A stretch of 64,000 nucleotides of DNA from JBCCGL01 sp039029275 (GCA_039029275.1 JBCCGL010000004.1:248001-312000), one strand, 5' to 3'; shown: positions 35,712 through 44,343, counted from the stretch's first letter. Notes: a model not told the origin generated them from the sequence alone. Made by a program: numbers and translations.

Positions 35712-37211
35712 ATGGCTTCTACAGCAAGATCACCATCATTCGCTGAAAGTATGCCGGCGGTGGCCCATCGTCTAGGTCTCGGCGATCCCGTTCCAGATAG
35801 TTTAGATCCCAGCATTAGTCACTACGGTGATCGTGAGTCAATGTGGATCACTATCAAGGGTGCGACCTTTGTCGACCGACTTTCAAAGGCGGAAGGTGGC
35901 ATATATGACCTGATAAAGCACATAAACGGTTGTGATGAAATTGAAGCGAGAGACTGGTACGCAAAAAACGTAGACGCAGAAACGGTAGAGAAACTGAGAT
36001 CTAGTCATCGAGAACAAAAGCCTGCAGCACAAGAGCAACATCAGTACGGAAGACACATAGAGATTATCCAAGGTTCGACCATAAAACCCGAACCAATCAA
36101 CTGGCTTTGGGAAGGCTGGTTAGCGCGCGGAAAGATGCACATTCTTGGCGGTGCACCGGGTACCGGTAAAACCACTATTGCTTTATCGCTTGCCGCGACG
36201 ATTACTGCACACGGGCGTTGGCCCGATGGTTCACAGTCAATCACTGGAAACGTAGTGATTTGGAGTGGCGAAGACGATCCTTGCGACACCCTGGTTCCGA
36301 GACTAATAACGTCTGGGGCCGATCTGGATCGCATTTACCTCGTTCAAGAGACCGTACAAGGCAGTGAACGACGCGCGTTCGATCCAGCTCAGGACATGGG
36401 TGCGCTAAATCACGCCATCACCAAAATTGGCGATGTACGGTTACTAATCATAGATCCTATTGTTTCAGCCGTCAGTGGCGACAGCCATAAAAACGCTGAG
36501 GTGAGGAGAGGTTTGCAGCCGCTATGCGATCTCGCGAGTTCCGCAGGATGTGCACTTATTGGCATTACCCACTTAACTAAAGGAACTGGTGGGCGTGACC
36601 CTGTAGAGCGCATTACGGGGAGTCTCGCTTTTGGTGCACTGGCTCGTGTTGTCCTAGTTGCTGCGAAACATCAGGAGGCGGGTGATGATGGTGGCATTGT
36701 ACGATTATTTTGTCGCGCGAAATCGAACATTGGCCCTGATGACGGTGGTTTCAATTACAAACTTCAGCAGTGTGAATTGCCCACTCACTCAGGTGTACTG
36801 GCATCAGCTATTTCGTGGGGAGCAGCAATCGATGGTTCTGCAAGAGAGCTCTTAGCGACCGCTGATTCATCTGGTGACGATGGCGAAGGAGGAACACTGG
36901 GTGATGCCAAACGATTTCTTACTGAACTACTCGCAGATGGTCCAGTACCGTCAAGAGTGATTAAGGCAGATGCAGATGGCGCTGGGCACTCTTGGGCAAC
37001 CATCCGTCGAGCTAAGAAAGAACTTGGAATTGTTGTATCGAAGCAAGGTGGATATTTCGGGTCAGATAAACAGCAGTGGATGTGGAAATTACCCTCTGAA
37101 GCACAGAAGGTACTCAACAATACTGAACGCGCTCAACCAATTGTGATGAGCACCTTCAGTGAAAATGAGCATCTTCAGCAAAATTCAACAGTGATGGAAG
37201 GTGAGCTGTGA
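35712..37211 (+). CDS. RepA-like RecA-fold replicative ATPase
   Basis: An AAA/RecA-fold ATPase of 499 residues of the RSF1010 RepA hexameric helicase type found in satellites and plasmids. Walker A is GAPGTGKT, Walker B is LLIIDPI, and GITHLTKGTGG with an Arg-containing RITGSLAFGALAR follow. An N-terminal extension of about 120 residues could be a DNA-binding or primase-associated part. ATG 35712 is preferred to TTG 35670, which overlaps alpA. It overlaps the next gene by four bases. Role: autonomous replication of the excised element (inferred). Confidence 0.88.
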   Translation: MASTARSPSFAESMPAVAHRLGLGDPVPDSLDPSISHYGDRESMWITIKGATFVDRLSKAEGGIYDLIKHINGCDEIEARDWYAKNVDAETVEKLRSSHREQKPAAQEQHQYGRHIEIIQGSTIKPEPINWLWEGWLARGKMHILGGAPGTGKTTIALSLAATITAHGRWPDGSQSITGNVVIWSGEDDPCDTLVPRLITSGADLDRIYLVQETVQGSERRAFDPAQDMGALNHAITKIGDVRLLIIDPIVSAVSGDSHKNAEVRRGLQPLCDLASSAGCALIGITHLTKGTGGRDPVERITGSLAFGALARVVLVAAKHQEAGDDGGIVRLFCRAKSNIGPDDGGFNYKLQQCELPTHSGVLASAISWGAAIDGSARELLATADSSGDDGEGGTLGDAKRFLTELLADGPVPSRVIKADADGAGHSWATIRRAKKELGIVVSKQGGYFGSDKQQWMWKLPSEAQKVLNNTERAQPIVMSTFSENEHLQQNSTVMEGEL

Positions 37212-37600
37212 ATCCCTCAAATCTCATTCAATCTGTCGAAGATGACGGCATCACGTTGTCAATCTCATCAACGGGAAAGCTCAAATACGCAGGCGAAACA
37301 AATGCAGTCAATCGCTGGCTTGCAGATATCCGTGACCACAAAGATGAAATTGTTCGCACCTTACAAGCAAGGGATTTTTTGAATGATTGTATCGAAGGCT
37401 TACCTGTCGATCTCGAAGAAATAGTACAACTCTTTCCGTTGTCCGGTGAGCAATCACATTTAGAGATGTTTACTGACAGCAGTTTTACGTCTGGAATAAT
37501 TCGCGTTCACATCGCCAGTTGGCTTCTTTTTAACAAGCGCTGGCCGTGCCCCATCCACTATGACGCGGTGGAACAACTGCAACAAAGAGGAAAAATCTGA
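37208..37600 (+). CDS. TubC N-terminal docking-domain-like protein
   Basis: A 130-residue protein. Residues 4-53 (LIQSVEDDGITLSISSTGKLKY ... HKDEIVRTL) follow the pattern of the TubC N-terminal docking domain, named from hybrid PKS/NRPS assembly lines but common as stand-alone proteins beside replication genes of mobile elements. The rest is unrecognised. GTG 37208 overlaps the upstream stop (GTGA), so it is translated with the RepA-like protein, suggesting a replication accessory role. Confidence 0.7.
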   Translation: MNPSNLIQSVEDDGITLSISSTGKLKYAGETNAVNRWLADIRDHKDEIVRTLQARDFLNDCIEGLPVDLEEIVQLFPLSGEQSHLEMFTDSSFTSGIIRVHIASWLLFNKRWPCPIHYDAVEQLQQRGKI

Positions 37601-37683
37601 TGAGGCAGCGAGTTCGTACACCCCGATTCAGCCGAAGCGAATTGATTTTGCTTGATCCTCCAATCCTCATAAATAGGCACTGA
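37600..37683 (+). CDS. Possible 27-residue coupled small ORF
   Basis: ATG at 37600 overlaps the stop of the preceding gene (TGATG) and opens a 27-codon basic and hydrophobic frame (MRQRVRTPRFSRSELILLDP...). The coupling is suggestive but nothing else supports it. Confidence 0.25.
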   Translation: MRQRVRTPRFSRSELILLDPPILINRH

Positions 37684-37891
37684 AAAATACATAATTCGAA
37701 AAATCCACCGAAATCGAGTGTTCATGTTGGCAGCTTGAAAACCTTCAGCCCCTATGGAAGCAAGATAACTTTAGAAAGGGTGTGAACGATCCGTTTAACG
37801 TGGCCGATGGGGGTCCTCTCTGTGAGGTACGTGGCGGGTGTGCGGCGCGGCGAGTTTCTTTTAGTCACTAATTACTTGGAGTTTCCTTCCT
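37684..37891. other. Non-coding region upstream of the terminase gene, possible packaging site
   Basis: About 200 bp without a gene. The part 37800-37850 is unusually G-rich for the island (GGGGGTCCTCTCTGTGAGG, then GTGGCGGGTGTGCGGCGCGGCG) and lies directly before the terS-like gene, which is where cos or pac sites usually sit. This is a positional argument only. Confidence 0.3.
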
Positions 37892-38365
37892 ATGTTAAAA
37901 GATGAATCAATCTCGCGTCAGCAGGTCGCGAGAATGCTAGATATCTCTCAAAGAGCTGTTACGCAGCTACAGAACTTGGCAATCGACCCGCTTCCCATCA
38001 AGCACAAGGGCAAGCGTGGCACGAAACACAGCTATGACATTCGTGACGTACATCAATGGCAAATCCGACGTCAGACATCACAAGGAAACATTCTGAATTA
38101 CACCCACGAGCGCGCCGGATTGACAAAAGCTTTGCGTGAGGAAAAAGAATTTCAAGTTGAAATGTTGAAAGGCAAGCTCATAACGCGTGAGCGGCACATT
38201 GAAGAACTGTCGGTTGTAATTGCTCGATGCAAAGCGAAGCTGATCGCGCTCCCTTCAAAGATTGCGCAAATCGCATCCAACGCAGGTGAACTGATCGACA
38301 TCGAAGACGGCGCTGACAAGCTCATTCGTGAAGCGTTGTATGAATTGTCTAAAAAAGAATCATGA
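37892..38365 (+). CDS. Nu1-type phage terminase small subunit
   Basis: A 157-residue protein. The N-terminal winged helix (ISRQQVARMLDISQRAVTQLQ) is followed by a coiled-coil region with the typical terS pattern EFQVEMLKGKLITRERHIEEL and a conserved ALPSKIAQ segment. In Nu1-like proteins this subunit binds the cos/pac site and directs the large terminase. No large subunit, portal or capsid gene follows, as in satellites that redirect a helper phage's packaging motor. AGTTTCC precedes the ATG, no strong ribosome binding site. Confidence 0.8.
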   Translation: MLKDESISRQQVARMLDISQRAVTQLQNLAIDPLPIKHKGKRGTKHSYDIRDVHQWQIRRQTSQGNILNYTHERAGLTKALREEKEFQVEMLKGKLITRERHIEELSVVIARCKAKLIALPSKIAQIASNAGELIDIEDGADKLIREALYELSKKES

Positions 38366-38523
38366 TTTCGTCAGCACAAGCGCACGGACTGAACAAAAAA
38401 ATATCAACATTGACCATATACCGAACTGCGAGTAGGTTCGATTCTGCGCTGACAAAATCCAGTGTCGGGATTGGTACCTCGTTTTAGACCTAGGGCTTCA
38501 GACGCCATCTCAGTCGTTTTTGC
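38366..38523. other. Intergenic, no gene seen
   Basis: No supported ORF. It contains GTCAGC...GCTGAC (38370-38375 / 38448-38453) around a TTCGATTC motif, which resembles a tRNA end but does not fold as a tRNA. Confidence 0.3.
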
Positions 38524-38897
38524 ATGCTCGCAGTTTATGGTGGGTTTTGCGGATCAGCTTCGACTGGCAGTTTCCTATCTCCCGTTAGCACCAACTGTGT
38601 GCAGATTGCCGCCAGCGATATTGTGGTGCATCGTGACTTCTCTACCCAAAATGAGGAATCACCATGAAAGCATAAGAAATCACAAGTCCAGGCACGCGCG
38701 AAGAACTGTTTCTCCCCAACCCTCAATTTCCAACAGACTTAGATACCAATATCGATGATCCAAGTTGCGCTTTACACTGCGCACATGGTGTCCTTAAACG
38801 GTATCAAGTACTCCGACGCGTATGGAATACCAAAGCAATTGTACGAACTCATCTGCTAAGCGGTGATATTTATAAAGAAGCAGTGTTGAATTCCTAA
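38524..38897 (+). pseudogene. Two overlapping short frames, probable gene remnant
   Basis: A 47-codon frame (38524-38667, ending DFSTQNEESP) overlaps by ATGA an ATG at 38664 that has a good TGAGGA ribosome binding site. This second frame reads MKA, then a TAA stop, and then stays open for 73 more codons (EITSPGTREELFLPNPQF ... DIYKEAVLNS). The post-stop part has normal protein-like composition. The simplest view is a gene inactivated by a nonsense change; the upstream frame may be chance. Confidence 0.35.
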
Positions 38898-38946
38898 ATT
38901 AGTTTTTATGTGTCTTTCCGTCTCGAAGAAGATAGAACTTATGCAT

Positions 38947-39561
38947 TTAACCTGAATGATAAAGTTGATTGATTATCTCTGCGCTATCCTGAAGTGCCGA
39001 ATACGGCCAAGGTGAAATGCTTGGACTGCCATGGGCATAAGTATTTCTAAAAAAAGGTATTTGCTCTTTCAAAACTGACAGATAATCCCAGTATTGCGGC
39101 TTTTCTGGAGGTTCGATACCGAACTCTTTTGCCATCTCAACACTTCTTTCATACTCCATAGCACGAGTTTCGGTTACTCGTTGCCATTGCGAGAATTTTT
39201 CGTTCGACAACCAACCCTTATGTATCGAGCTTTGAAGCAGTTTTTTAAACGGTGCTTTTCTGTTACCGGTTTTTTCCCTCAAGGCGAACTCGATAGAAAT
39301 AAAAGCGTGCAACTTTGCCACGGGAACAAACCTATAGACATGCCACGCGAACAAGGCCAAGTTCTTTGCGGTTTCAAAGTGAACGACAACTGACTCGGGT
39401 ACCTCATCGTTCAGGCATATCTCCTGTATTGGCTTCGCGTACCTTTCAAGAGAAATAAAATCAACTCCGTCAGGTGTGCCGTATCCAAATGCTTGCCATC
39501 TAGGGTCGGGAGCATGCATATGCTCTAGTGGTCTTAAATGTTCGACATGGAAATCGCTCAC
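38947..39561 (-). CDS. HEPN-like protein with RNxxxH motif
   Basis: A 204-residue, mostly helical protein of no named family I can recognise. Near the C-terminus it has FFRNTYAHGS, fitting the RX4-6H catalytic motif (here RNTYAH) of HEPN ribonucleases. HEPN proteins often act as RNases in abortive infection or toxin-antitoxin systems. It sits alone, on the opposite strand to the core genes, with no obvious partner nucleotidyltransferase. Function is inferred from one motif and the defence-rich context. Confidence 0.65.
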   Translation of the reverse strand: MSDFHVEHLRPLEHMHAPDPRWQAFGYGTPDGVDFISLERYAKPIQEICLNDEVPESVVVHFETAKNLALFAWHVYRFVPVAKLHAFISIEFALREKTGNRKAPFKKLLQSSIHKGWLSNEKFSQWQRVTETRAMEYERSVEMAKEFGIEPPEKPQYWDYLSVLKEQIPFFRNTYAHGSPSISPWPYSALQDSAEIINQLYHSG

Positions 39562-40150
39562 ATTACCCCACCTTTAAAACCTGCAAATACATATGAGCGA
39601 TAGTGATTCCAGCCCAATCTTGAACGGGTTGTAACGGATGACCTTGTTGTAATTCGACTGCATCAAAGAGTAAAAAGCAGAAAAGTTGTTAATGTTCGAC
39701 GATAGCTTGGTGGATTCGCAAACTAAAGTCTTTGTGAAGTGCGAGCAATCCTAAAATTCTCAAGACCGCTGATTAGCGGATTCGGTATTTTCATTAACTC
39801 CTCTGAATAGCGCTTACCACTCATTTGTCCCCTCTCACACTCAGTCAGATTATCTTACTGAAACATGAAAAAGAAAACATAGCGTCCCCATTTTAATCAG
39901 ACTAGAAAGCCGATAGAGTACTTCAAAGTGGCGAAAAGTTACTCTAACACGAGTTTCAAGAAGGACACACCTCCGACATGGGATGCGAGTATTGGATCAG
40001 GGGGAGGGATTAGCTTAAATGCTTACTTAGGTGGAAATCGTATTGTGCAGACAATTACGTATAGCCATGTGCAATATTCCTAAGAACCTTGTCTAGCGCC
40101 TTTACGATTTAGTATTTAAAATCAATACACATCTCCACTCACCTTTGTCT
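39562..40150. other. Long intergenic region with a small ORF and a short repeat-like motif
   Basis: About 590 bp. A 51-codon frame, GTG 39928 to stop 40083, encodes a Gly/Ser/Tyr-rich peptide (TWDASIGSGGGISLNAYLGG) that could be a C-terminal fragment of a longer lost gene. At 39883 is CGTCCCCATTTT, similar to a motif at 61486. No other feature was seen. Confidence 0.3.
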
Positions 40151-41278
40151 ATGAATTCGATACGCAACTTTGATAAAGGCGAGTTTCTCGCTGAATATTG
40201 GCAGCAAAAACCACTCGCGATCAGAAGAGGCATCGAACACGCCGACGCGTTGATAACGCCGGAGGAACTAGCTGGACTCGCGTGCGAAGAAGACATCGAA
40301 TCACGGCTTGTCACGCATTTTGACAATGAATGGAATTTAACTCACGGGCCGATTCCGGAAAGCACCTTTCTGAATTTGCCGAACAAAGACTGGACCGTGC
40401 TGGTGCAACGAGTCGAGGCATACGTGCCAGAGGTCGCTTCGCTATTAGAGAAATTCAAGTTTCTACCCAGATGGCGCATCGACGACGTTATGGTGAGTTA
40501 CGCGACAACGGGCGGCACTGTGTCGGCACACTACGATTACTACGATGTTTTTCTGATTCAGGGGCAAGGCAGCAGAAAATGGCAGATCGGAGATTTTTGC
40601 GAGCCGGGTACAGCTCTCAAGCCCAACTTACCGATGAAAATTCTTGCGGATTTCAAACCGACTGAAGAGTGTATACTCCAACCGGGCGATGTTTTGTATA
40701 TCCCGCCGATGCTGTCTCATTGCGGTATCGCATTGGAAAACTGCATAACCTACTCGGTCGGTTTTCGAGCACCGTCTCACGCCGAGATTATTGATCTGCT
40801 TGCGACAACCGCAATGTCTCAACTGGGCGACGACGTTCGCTATACGGATACACCGAGCACGCTCAATGCGGATCATTTTGAAATCAACCAAGAAACGCTG
40901 GAACACGTTCGCCAGTCGATCATTGGTGTAGTCAACGATGACGAAATGTTGTTGTCGGTAATGGCTGAGATCGCAGCCAAAACAAGCGAAAGGGACAACA
41001 GTTGTGGAGATATGCAGAATTGGCCAACGCGAGTAAAAAAGGGCGCTGTTATCGTCCGCTCGCCTTTATCTCGGTTCAGTTACTACTCGGGGTCTCCGCC
41101 TGCGCTCTTCGCGGATGGTTTGCGATTTCCTGCGTCAGTAGAGCTGGCCAGATTCATGTGTGAATTCGATCAGATCGCTGCGTCAAATCTAGAATCCATG
41201 TTAAAACTCGATGGCTCTAAAGCTCTTATCACTGAACTGTTGGGTCAAAAGAGTTTGCAGTATGAGGGAGATTGGTAG
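40151..41278 (+). CDS. RoxA/YcfD-like JmjC ribosomal protein hydroxylase
   Basis: A 375-residue cupin/JmjC Fe(II)/2-oxoglutarate oxygenase. The order AEYWQQKPLAIRR, EEDIESRLV, WTVLVQRVEAYVP, RWRIDDVMVSYAT and AHYDYYDVFLIQGQGSRKWQIG matches E. coli RoxA (YcfD, 373 residues), which hydroxylates an arginine of ribosomal protein uL16. The iron ligands are HxD in HYDYYD and a later His in MLSHCG. It is normally a chromosomal housekeeping gene, yet here it lies between the att repeats. ATG 40151 is used; TTG 40145 is possible. Confidence 0.88.
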   Translation: MNSIRNFDKGEFLAEYWQQKPLAIRRGIEHADALITPEELAGLACEEDIESRLVTHFDNEWNLTHGPIPESTFLNLPNKDWTVLVQRVEAYVPEVASLLEKFKFLPRWRIDDVMVSYATTGGTVSAHYDYYDVFLIQGQGSRKWQIGDFCEPGTALKPNLPMKILADFKPTEECILQPGDVLYIPPMLSHCGIALENCITYSVGFRAPSHAEIIDLLATTAMSQLGDDVRYTDTPSTLNADHFEINQETLEHVRQSIIGVVNDDEMLLSVMAEIAAKTSERDNSCGDMQNWPTRVKKGAVIVRSPLSRFSYYSGSPPALFADGLRFPASVELARFMCEFDQIAASNLESMLKLDGSKALITELLGQKSLQYEGDW

Positions 41279-41291
41279 AATAAGTAAAAAA

Positions 41292-41312
41292 TATAACTCT
41301 GACCCCAATTTT
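41292..41312. repeat. Short GGGGTCAGAGT-type repeat remnant
   Basis: TATAACTCTGACCCCAATTTT, one base over the limit if written in full, spans these 21 bases; its core is CTCTGACCCCAA. Such GGGGTCAGAG sequences are common short ends near Y1/RAYT transposase genes in proteobacteria, from memory. It is directly downstream of the RoxA-like gene. Confidence 0.3.
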
Positions 41313-41336
41313 CTTGGCGTTCCTTCGCTACCTCCC

Positions 41337-41843
41337 TCACCTGTTCATTACCCCTGCAAGGCAATGAATAACTTCTTTTCCATCCTCATATGACTGGACG
41401 ACTTCGCCGTAAGTCGCACTCGTGCTGAAAACCCCACTATGAGCAAAATCGTTTCGCCAGACGATTAAATTTGAATAAGAACTTACGATATCTCGTCTAT
41501 GTTGCCTGAGATAGGTATTTTTTTCCTTCGTAAGTCTCCTTTCAAATCTTTGTAAATACTTATCCCCAAATCTCTTCACATAATCGTCTTTAATAGTTTT
41601 TATTCTAATTCTGCCATTGATCCGTCTAAAATATGATTCTGTAAACGACCCGAACACTCGATTCTTTTTGGCTGAAAATTCAATGAATATATCTTTCACC
41701 GCTAACTCATAAACGGTAATTGAAGCAACAGCCACAAACCCGACATATTTTGCCTGGAGTAACGGATCTGTTAATACAGGTACTACTGTATTTAGATGAT
41801 GGACGATATCATCAGCGTGCTTGAAGTGGCTTGCGTAAGCCAT
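41337..41843 (-). CDS. RiboL-PSP/MAE_28990-type HEPN protein
   Basis: A 168-residue helical protein. The HEPN motif is VWRNDFAHSG (RNDFAH, RX4H), and the N-terminal layout with an ITVYELAVKDIFIEFSAKK helix resembles the MAE_28990/MAE_18760 HEPN-like nuclease family. The ATG is 3 bp after the stop of the DUF262 gene on the same strand, so the two are one operon. In such two-gene modules the HEPN is likely to be the effector RNase and DUF262 the sensor or regulator (inference). Confidence 0.75.
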   Translation of the reverse strand: MAYASHFKHADDIVHHLNTVVPVLTDPLLQAKYVGFVAVASITVYELAVKDIFIEFSAKKNRVFGSFTESYFRRINGRIRIKTIKDDYVKRFGDKYLQRFERRLTKEKNTYLRQHRRDIVSSYSNLIVWRNDFAHSGVFSTSATYGEVVQSYEDGKEVIHCLAGVMNR

Positions 41844-41846
41844 TTG

Positions 41847-42929
41847 CTACCTCAACAAGTAGTCTTTTACGATTGATATCCTATTCTTAACGGTAATGGA
41901 GTCAGTAGTGTTGTAGCTTGTGTATTCCTGGAATTCTTCATTCTGTTTCAATGCTTGGTAGGATGAAGAAAGATCTAGCGCACTAACTTCATCATAATAT
42001 TCAAAAATCACACTTAGCACTGAATCGAGTGCTGAAACATTCAAAGGCCCCCTTAAATGAAATGGTTTTTCTCCCAATTGATTCACAACCATTTCAGTTA
42101 CTTCTGGAAAAATTTTGTAAAAGGATTTAGCTTTCTCAGTATCGCTCCGCTGATGCTTTCTCATTGCCTTATTGAGAAACTCCTTCATAGGCTTCTCATA
42201 CTTTGAAGATGCTTCAACTAAAGAAAAGACCCTTAGCAATAATTCAATGTCCTTTTGGTGCTTATCTAGATGTGTCTTGCCAATAATTCGCCGCCAATTT
42301 TTGTCCTTATTAAATGATTTGAGGTTTTGGTTTAGCTTCCCGCGAAATACAACATTCCTAATCTCCTGGGGTTTGAGTGCCGTACCGCCAGTATTCAACC
42401 TCTCGAAAATATGGAAAGCACTCGTCGAATCGTTCTTCGGGTGAAGTTGTCGTATATTTACTGCTCTAAGAACAGATTGCTTGAGCTTTCTCTGAGCGCT
42501 TTCATCAAGTTCTTCAAATTTCTTATTATTATATGGGCTATTATCTCCGAGCCCACTGAGTCTAAATACTGTTCTTTTTCCTTGGATACTTTCTTTTCCA
42601 AAAAACCCTTCCATAAAGAAAACCATACTTAGAATTCTTTGTTGTCCGTCGATTACTAAGTTTCTATTGTCTTCTTCAACATAGAAGAACACTGGAGGTA
42701 CAGGCAAACCACTGAGAAACGAATCAACCAAGAGGGATGATTGACGGATTGTCCAAACAAATTCTCTCTGGAAATCTGGAATCGTAATATCTCCGTCTTT
42801 CCACATCTCAGCTATTCCAGATAGAGTAAAGTCTGATGGATACGTGGCTATGTCGTATGCAACTGGAACTTCGTCTTCTTCAGACTCTTCGACGAACTCT
42901 AAGTCTTCATCTGAGTACTTATCGGTCAT
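41847..42929 (-). CDS. DUF262 domain protein
   Basis: A 360-residue protein. The N-terminal DUF262 (about 35-240) has IPDFQREFVW, the FFYVEED strand and the DGQQR motif (VIDGQQRILSM), a ParB-like nucleotide-binding/cleaving core known from GmrS/GmrSD and BrxU type IV systems. The C-terminus is short and lacks the HNH signature of DUF1524, so it is not a complete GmrSD. The HEPN gene directly downstream probably replaces the nuclease. Markedly AT-rich, clearly foreign. N-terminus is acidic. Confidence 0.85.
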   Translation of the reverse strand: MTDKYSDEDLEFVEESEEDEVPVAYDIATYPSDFTLSGIAEMWKDGDITIPDFQREFVWTIRQSSLLVDSFLSGLPVPPVFFYVEEDNRNLVIDGQQRILSMVFFMEGFFGKESIQGKRTVFRLSGLGDNSPYNNKKFEELDESAQRKLKQSVLRAVNIRQLHPKNDSTSAFHIFERLNTGGTALKPQEIRNVVFRGKLNQNLKSFNKDKNWRRIIGKTHLDKHQKDIELLLRVFSLVEASSKYEKPMKEFLNKAMRKHQRSDTEKAKSFYKIFPEVTEMVVNQLGEKPFHLRGPLNVSALDSVLSVIFEYYDEVSALDLSSSYQALKQNEEFQEYTSYNTTDSITVKNRISIVKDYLLR

Positions 42930-43038
42930 AATCAGTATTTCTTCGTTTGGATATTTTGCTCACTTAGTTAGATATCACTGCTAAATAAACACAACTGACG
43001 GCTGCATTACCAAGATAATGTACTTTGGCAACTACGCC

Positions 43039-44307
43039 TTATTTAACCAAGTTTACGCCAGCACTATTTTCATTTGAAGTATTCAATCTGTTAGCCGAAC
43101 GCCGACCCTTCCCTTCGCCAGGATGATCAGCATGGACACCAATACACTCATGATACTTCCTGGGCAACTTTGTGACTCGTTCGGGTTTTGGCAGATTCAT
43201 CCTGACAGGAGGAAGCAACTTAAGCGAACCTTTATAAGGAGTGTCAAGCAGCTGCTTGCTGATTTCTCGGGCTAGTATTTCGGCAATTAGCGAGGGGACT
43301 GCATTCCCAACCATTCGCTGCATCTCTGTTCTGCTTTCATGCATATTTAGGCCATCTGGAAACGTTTGGATCCTTGCCATTTCCTCAAACGTTAGCTTCC
43401 GATTTTTCCAGTGAAATGGGCCTACTGACGCCCCTGGCTGAGCTTGAATAGTCCAAGACGGAGAGTTTTTGGCTAATTTGAGTAGAAAGCTCCAATATCG
43501 TGTTCTCCAACCAAACAGTGGCTCTCCTCCTTTTCTATTAGTATGCCAAAGGTAGTTTTCACCCTCTGGTATAGTTGGTAGCAATTCACCCCACTTACCG
43601 CCAACTTGTAGCGTGCTTTTATCGATATTCTTTTCATCTAGATCTCCAATTGCATCCCAGCAATTTCGGTGGATCTCTTTTTGGGTAAACAAGTCCTGCT
43701 CCTTGGCCGCTTCCTTTTTTGACATATGAGTAGGTTCGGGAAATCTGAATGACCTGCCCTCTCTAGATCCGACTAAGAATACTCTTTCTCTAATTTGCGG
43801 AACACCGTAGTCTGCGCAGTTAATTACACGCCAGGTGACCTTGTAATTGGACCCCGTTTCCTCATTGATCTGATTGACACCGTTCAAGATATACTGCAGC
43901 CCCTCATCCTTCTTCTTAAATGAGAAGCCAGTGACATTTTCCAAAAGAAACGTCTTTGGCAAGGTATCACGGACGACTCTAAGGTAGGCCGTCAATGTGT
44001 CCGCTCGCGGATCATCTAGGCGTAGAGAATCTCCCTTAACCCAGTATCCTGATTTTGAGAAGGGCTGGCACGGTGGTCCGCCAATTACTACATCGGCTTC
44101 CCCAACACTCAGGGAGCCTACATCCAGAATATCTTTAGAAGAAACTAAATTGATATCCTCCTCAATCACGTTCCAGTTTCTATTTGCACGAATTGACCGG
44201 CAAGAATAGCTATCCATTTCAACAGCTGCTGATGTTTCATACCCTGCGGACTCAAATCCAAAATCAAGTCCTCCAATTCCAGTAAATAAGCTTATTGCTC
44301 GTAGCAA
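43039..44307 (-). CDS. Type II DNA (cytosine-5) methyltransferase
   Basis: A 422-residue C5 methyltransferase. Motif I is FTGIGGLDFG, motif IV GGPPCQPFS holds the catalytic Cys, motif VI is ENV, motif VIII QIRERVF and motif X MVGNAVPSLIAE. The target-recognition domain is about residues 220-310. A C-terminal basic tail (about 355-422) is extra. It is divergent from the C and R genes, and its promoter shares the 44308-44403 gap with theirs. It should protect the recognition sequence of the partner nuclease. Confidence 0.93.
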   Translation of the reverse strand: MLRAISLFTGIGGLDFGFESAGYETSAAVEMDSYSCRSIRANRNWNVIEEDINLVSSKDILDVGSLSVGEADVVIGGPPCQPFSKSGYWVKGDSLRLDDPRADTLTAYLRVVRDTLPKTFLLENVTGFSFKKKDEGLQYILNGVNQINEETGSNYKVTWRVINCADYGVPQIRERVFLVGSREGRSFRFPEPTHMSKKEAAKEQDLFTQKEIHRNCWDAIGDLDEKNIDKSTLQVGGKWGELLPTIPEGENYLWHTNRKGGEPLFGWRTRYWSFLLKLAKNSPSWTIQAQPGASVGPFHWKNRKLTFEEMARIQTFPDGLNMHESRTEMQRMVGNAVPSLIAEILAREISKQLLDTPYKGSLKLLPPVRMNLPKPERVTKLPRKYHECIGVHADHPGEGKGRRSANRLNTSNENSAGVNLVK

Positions 44308-44343
44308 CTATCGCCCCCTCTTGGTGTTCGTTGTGCGCTAATT

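Noticed and set aside
38370..38453. A tRNA-like element (GTCAGC/GCTGAC stem with TTCGATTC)
   Set aside because: The T stem does not pair, and there is no D arm or anticodon arm; it also lacks the length of a tRNA. Probably chance or a decayed att-like end.
38462..38758. A 98-codon ORF after the terS-like gene
   Set aside because: Basic, low-complexity composition, no ribosome binding site, and it conflicts with the better remnant frames at 38524-38897.
41847..42929. Complete GmrSD type IV restriction enzyme
   Set aside because: The protein is short and has no HNH/DUF1524 part; nuclease function would have to come from the adjacent HEPN protein.
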